This document shows, in pieces, positions 61,062 to 64,000 of a stretch of DNA of 64,000 nucleotides. The position numbers and the translations under genes were made by a program. Each line of letters starts with the position of its first letter. Position 1 is the stretch's first letter. The notes beneath the pieces are model-generated. The model saw only the letters and a program-made list of their open reading frames with translations. It made no database searches and was not told the origin of the DNA. The stretch comes from Microbacterium allomyrinae (GTDB lineage: Bacteria; Actinomycetota; Actinomycetes; Actinomycetales; Microbacteriaceae), in assembly GCF_020682705.1 (NCBI RefSeq), contig NZ_JAGTTN010000003.1:248001-312000 (forward strand). Reading direction: 5' to 3'.

Positions 61062-61093
61062 GGCGGCAAGGCTAGCACCGGCGGCCCGCACGG

Positions 61094-62032
61094 CTATTTC
61101 ACGGATCCGGCCGTCAATCCGCTCACGATGTACTTCTGCAGCACGAAGAACAGCACGACCACCGGGAGTGCGGCGAGCACGGCACCCGCCGCGAACACCG
61201 GCCAGTTCGACGAGGTCTCCTGTGCGACGAACTGGTAGAGGCCCACAGCCAGGGTCTTCTTCGCCGGATCGGTGAGAAGCACGCTCGCGACCACGAACTC
61301 GTTGATCGTCGCGATGAACGACAGCAGGGCGACGACGGCCAGCACCGGAGCGGACAGCCGCAGGATGATCGTGAAGAAGATCCGTGCGTGCCCCGCTCCG
61401 TCGAGCTTCGCGGCCTCGTCGATCGACGCCGGAACCGTGTTGAAGAATCCGTACATGAGGTAGGTGTTCACGCCGAGCGCGCCGCCGAGGTAGACCATGA
61501 TCAGCCCGATGTGCGTGTTGAGCCCGAGGGCAGGGAAGATGTCGCCGATCCCCTTCATGAGCAGGAAGATCGCCACCACCGCGAGCAGCTGCGGGAACAT
61601 CTGCACCAGCAGGATCGCGATCAGCCCGAGACGCCGCCCCGAGAAGCGCATCCTCGAGAACGAGTAGGCCGCGAGGCCGCCGAGCAGTACGGTGCCGGCG
61701 GCGGTGACCAGCCCGATGAAAAGCGTGTTCACGAACCAGGAGGCGAACGGCTGCGCAGGATTCGAGAAGAGCTCCACGTAGTTGCCCAGGTCGACGTCGC
61801 TGAACAGCGCGTTGGACCCGACGAGGCTGCCGTTCGGATTCAGGGACGCCGAGACGATGTAGAGGATCGGGAAGATCGCGATCAGCGACACCACGATCGC
61901 GACGGCGTACCTGGCCGCGAGGCCGAGCCGCACGCGACGGCGCTGCGAGGGCTCGACGATCCGTCGTGCGAGAGGACGCGCCACGCCGGGCTCACCGGGA
62001 GCGGGCGCGTCGGGGCGGGTGTCGGTGAGCAT
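61094..62032 (-). CDS. maltose-type ABC transporter permease MalG-like
   Basis: A 312-residue permease with about six helices, a GASLNPNGSLVGS-type periplasmic loop (SLNPNGSLVGSNALFSD), and the EAA loop IDEAAKLDGAGHARIFFTIILRLSAP. It resembles MalG of maltodextrin systems. Its ATG shares one base with the malF-like stop (TGATG), so the subunits are coupled. No ATPase gene is present. Confidence 0.93.
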   Translation of the reverse strand: MLTDTRPDAPAPGEPGVARPLARRIVEPSQRRRVRLGLAARYAVAIVVSLIAIFPILYIVSASLNPNGSLVGSNALFSDVDLGNYVELFSNPAQPFASWFVNTLFIGLVTAAGTVLLGGLAAYSFSRMRFSGRRLGLIAILLVQMFPQLLAVVAIFLLMKGIGDIFPALGLNTHIGLIMVYLGGALGVNTYLMYGFFNTVPASIDEAAKLDGAGHARIFFTIILRLSAPVLAVVALLSFIATINEFVVASVLLTDPAKKTLAVGLYQFVAQETSSNWPVFAAGAVLAALPVVVLFFVLQKYIVSGLTAGSVK

Positions 62033-63654
62033 CAGTTCAGCTCCTCCAATGCCTTGGTCTGTCGGAAGCTGACGAGCGAGATGATCGCCACCAGGACGAA
62101 GATGATGATCGAGAACGCGCTCGCGAGACCGAAGTCGCGGCCACCCGTCTCACCGAACGCCACCTTGTAGACGAGCGTGATCAGGATGTCGGTTGCTCCC
62201 ACGTTCAGATCGGTGTTGATGTCCTGGGGGCCGCCGCCGGTCAGCATGTAGATCAGATTGAAGTTGTTGAAGTTGAAGGCGAACGAGGCGATCAGAAGCG
62301 GCGCCATCGACACCATGAGCAGCGGCAGCTTGATCCGCCGGAACACCGCCCACGGTCCGGCGCCGTCGACGCGTGCCGCCTCGACCAGTTCATGCGGGAT
62401 CGACTGCAGCGCACCGGTCGCCACCAGGAACATGTACGGGTAGCCCAGCCACAGACTGACCATGAGGATGCTGACCTTCGCGAGAACGGGGTCGGTCAGC
62501 CAGGGGATCTGGGCGCCGCCGAGCAGCACCTGGTTGATGAAGCCGAACTGCGGGTTCAGCATCCCGCTCCAGATGATCGCCGACAGGAACACGGGGAACG
62601 CGTACGGCAGGATCACCAGCACGCGGAAGGTGCGCCGGAATCGCAGCCGCCAGTCGTCGAGGATGAGCGCGAGGAAGACGCCTGCCGCGAAAGTCGCGGC
62701 GACGGTGAAGCCCGCGAACACGAGAGTCCACAGGACGACCGCGACCAGCGGTTCGCGGATCGAGTCCTCCGTGAACGCGCGGACGAAGTTCTCGAACCCG
62801 ACGTCGATCTTCCACCCCGGCATGAGCTCGTCGCCGTTGGGGGCGATGAAGGCGCCCTCGCCGGTGTCCTCGTAGCGGGTCCCCGTGGCGGTGTCGATGA
62901 AGGCATCGGCCTCGGGGTCGTACTGCATCGTGGCGGAGTACACGAACGCCTGCGACCCGTCGGGCGTGCGCAGGGCGCCGTCGTTGGGATCGGCGGTGAG
63001 GGGCACGCTCATCGCGGCGATGGTCTCCTGGTCGGCGATCATCTCCGAGAATCCGAGCGTGGTGTAGCCGTCCAGCGCGACCGCCTTGCCGGCCTCGAAC
63101 TCGGCATCCGGCGCCGCCTCGAGGGGTCGCTCGTCGCCGCCGATCGCCGCCTCGCCGTCCGGCCCCGTCACCAGGAACGCGAGCTGACCGAGGCGTTCGA
63201 CGACGACCATGCCGTAGGCAGGGGACTCCGGCACGCGCGTGAGCGACTTGTCGATGAGGACCTCGATCGCCGCGTCCTTGCTGCCGATATGCCCGTCGCC
63301 GTAGTTGGTGAACGCGATGTACCCGCTGTAGACGATCGCGTACATCTGGAAGACGACCAGGAAGATCGTGCCCGGGATCAGATACTTGGCCGGCAGCCAT
63401 CCGCGACGCAGGTACACCCAGTTCACGAGGATGGCGGCGACGGTCACGGCGACCGCGAGGATCGCGTCGCCGTGCAGCGCCAGCACGAAGACGGCGTAGA
63501 GCACGAGCGCGTCGAGCAGGCCGAGCCCCACCACCTTCACGAGGACGACCCGGACAGACGCGGGGCCCGACACGCGACGTGGCGGCTTCTCGGTGGGTGC
63601 GGTCGCCGTCGTCGATGAGTCGGGCTCGGGTTTCCGCTCGATCGTGGTGTGCAT
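62032..63654 (-). CDS. maltose-type ABC transporter permease MalF-like
   Basis: A 540-residue permease. Three helices near residues 35-115 are followed by a large outside region (about 130-295), the P2 loop found in MalF, which touches the maltose-binding protein; then five helices with the EAA loop VEAARVDGAGPWAVFRRIKLPLLM. This length and loop favour maltose/maltodextrin rather than a simple sugar. AGGAG five bases before the ATG supports the start. It follows the malE-like gene across a hairpin. Confidence 0.93.
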   Translation of the reverse strand: MHTTIERKPEPDSSTTATAPTEKPPRRVSGPASVRVVLVKVVGLGLLDALVLYAVFVLALHGDAILAVAVTVAAILVNWVYLRRGWLPAKYLIPGTIFLVVFQMYAIVYSGYIAFTNYGDGHIGSKDAAIEVLIDKSLTRVPESPAYGMVVVERLGQLAFLVTGPDGEAAIGGDERPLEAAPDAEFEAGKAVALDGYTTLGFSEMIADQETIAAMSVPLTADPNDGALRTPDGSQAFVYSATMQYDPEADAFIDTATGTRYEDTGEGAFIAPNGDELMPGWKIDVGFENFVRAFTEDSIREPLVAVVLWTLVFAGFTVAATFAAGVFLALILDDWRLRFRRTFRVLVILPYAFPVFLSAIIWSGMLNPQFGFINQVLLGGAQIPWLTDPVLAKVSILMVSLWLGYPYMFLVATGALQSIPHELVEAARVDGAGPWAVFRRIKLPLLMVSMAPLLIASFAFNFNNFNLIYMLTGGGPQDINTDLNVGATDILITLVYKVAFGETGGRDFGLASAFSIIIFVLVAIISLVSFRQTKALEELN

Positions 63655-63692
63655 GGGTGCTCCTGTATTGCTGTGCGCGGGGACGGGAGTGA

Positions 63693-63726
63693 GGCCGGGG
63701 CCGCGAGAGGCGTCGCGTCCCCGGCC
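63693..63726 (-). terminator. intergenic hairpin between malE-like and malF-like genes
   Basis: GGCCGGGG (63693-63700) pairs with CCCCGGCC (63719-63726), with an inner CGCG/CGCG stem, one mismatch, and an eight-base loop. It starts 15 bases after the malE-like stop codon, the same place as the hairpin at 44255-44290 in the other sugar operon. No T-run. Confidence 0.7.
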
Positions 63727-63740
63727 CCGGTCTGTGTGGG

Positions 63741-64000
63741 TCAGCCGTCGATGGCGGTCTGGATGCGGCCGGCCATCGCCTGCCATGCCTCGGTGGGATC
63801 GCCCGCGGTGCCGTTCACGAGGGCCGACTGGGTCGAGCCCCAGTTGTCCCAGACGGCGCCCATCTCGGGGATCGCGGGCATGGGCACACCGGTCAGGCCC
63901 ACTGCGCCGAAGGCGCCCACATCGGGGTTCTCCGCCGCGGCGATCTCGAATGCGGACAGGAGTGCCGGGGGCCGGCCACCCGCCTCGTAGAGGGCGAGCT
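63741..64000 (-). CDS. maltose/maltodextrin-binding protein MalE-like, 3' part only
   Basis: The last 86 residues or so of a family 1 binding protein; the rest is beyond the right edge. The tail LLSAFEIAAAENPDVGAFG, GVPMPAIPEMGAVWDNWGSTQSAL resembles the MalE C-terminus (PMPNIPEM.AVW), which lines the sugar cleft. The stop is TGA at 63743-63741. Next to MalF- and MalG-like genes, this points to a maltodextrin importer. Confidence 0.85.
   Translation of the reverse strand, partial: LALYEAGGRPPALLSAFEIAAAENPDVGAFGAVGLTGVPMPAIPEMGAVWDNWGSTQSALVNGTAGDPTEAWQAMAGRIQTAIDG

Noticed and set aside
1..64000. tRNA, rRNA and insertion sequences
   Set aside because: I looked for T-loop motifs (GGTTCGAATCC type), transposase motifs and terminal repeats with target duplications and found none that hold up by eye.

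Overview
The window is very G+C-rich and tightly packed, with GTG starts common and many 1-4 base gene overlaps. Gene content and style (C-negative rpmB-rpmG-rpsN trio, CopD-CtaG fusion, purB, HmuO-type heme oxygenase, many LacI/ABC sugar operons, leaderless promoters) point to an actinobacterium of the Microbacteriaceae, probably Microbacterium. This is inference from family knowledge, not a database match. No rRNA, tRNA, CRISPR array, insertion sequence or prophage was found. The window looks like ordinary chromosome.

Layout. 0.5-4.2 kb: two small unknown coupled genes, an unknown lipoprotein, a PhzF-like isomerase, ArfB and a CsbD stress protein. 4.4-9.9 kb: a secreted DUF4082/beta-helix protein, an SDR/TetR divergent pair with a double operator, a VanZ/WYL pair and a VOC protein. 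10-17 kb: a Gfo/Idh/MocA oxidoreductase, an EamA exporter, a beta-lactamase-fold lipoprotein lacking its catalytic residues, an iron-regulated DUF2470-heme oxygenase pair, a Pif1-like helicase and a membrane-anchored unknown. 17-25 kb: CopD-CtaG, HU, a TetR/hydrolase pair, a hydrolase carrying a 26-unit pentapeptide minisatellite, a 60-bp perfect palindrome, ribosomal proteins S14-L33-L28 and a 3-methyladenine glycosylase. 25-33.5 kb: an MFS pump, then a seven-gene zinc-homeostasis cluster (znuA-znuC-znuB-Fur/Zur-permease-TIGR03943-unknown) with a Zur-type box on the znuA promoter. 33.5-38.4 kb: 2-oxoacid dehydrogenase E2-E1beta-E1alpha and a HisC-like aminotransferase. 38.4-46.7 kb: a four-TM protein, a WXG100-like/hydrolase pair, and a complete LacI-ABC-GH13 alpha-glucoside operon. 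46.8-60 kb: a large secreted nuclease, low-molecular-weight phosphatase, purB, membrane proteins, a PLP decarboxylase, alcohol dehydrogenase, a SelW-like protein, a LysR/DJ-1 pair and a shikimate-dehydrogenase-like protein. 60-64 kb: a second sugar operon (lacI, malG-, malF- and a truncated malE-like gene at the right edge).

Three observations cut across the annotation. First, about twenty genes have a TANNNT-like hexamer ending 6-7 bases before the start codon and no ribosome binding site, which suggests leaderless transcripts and was used here to choose several starts. Second, the octamer GGATGCCG is scattered through the window at roughly ten times chance frequency, uses otherwise uncommon codons, and is paired head-to-head in two terminator-like hairpins, as DNA-uptake sequences are in Neisseria and Pasteurellaceae. 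Third, both sugar ABC operons carry a strong hairpin between the binding-protein gene and the first permease gene, which would favour excess binding protein.
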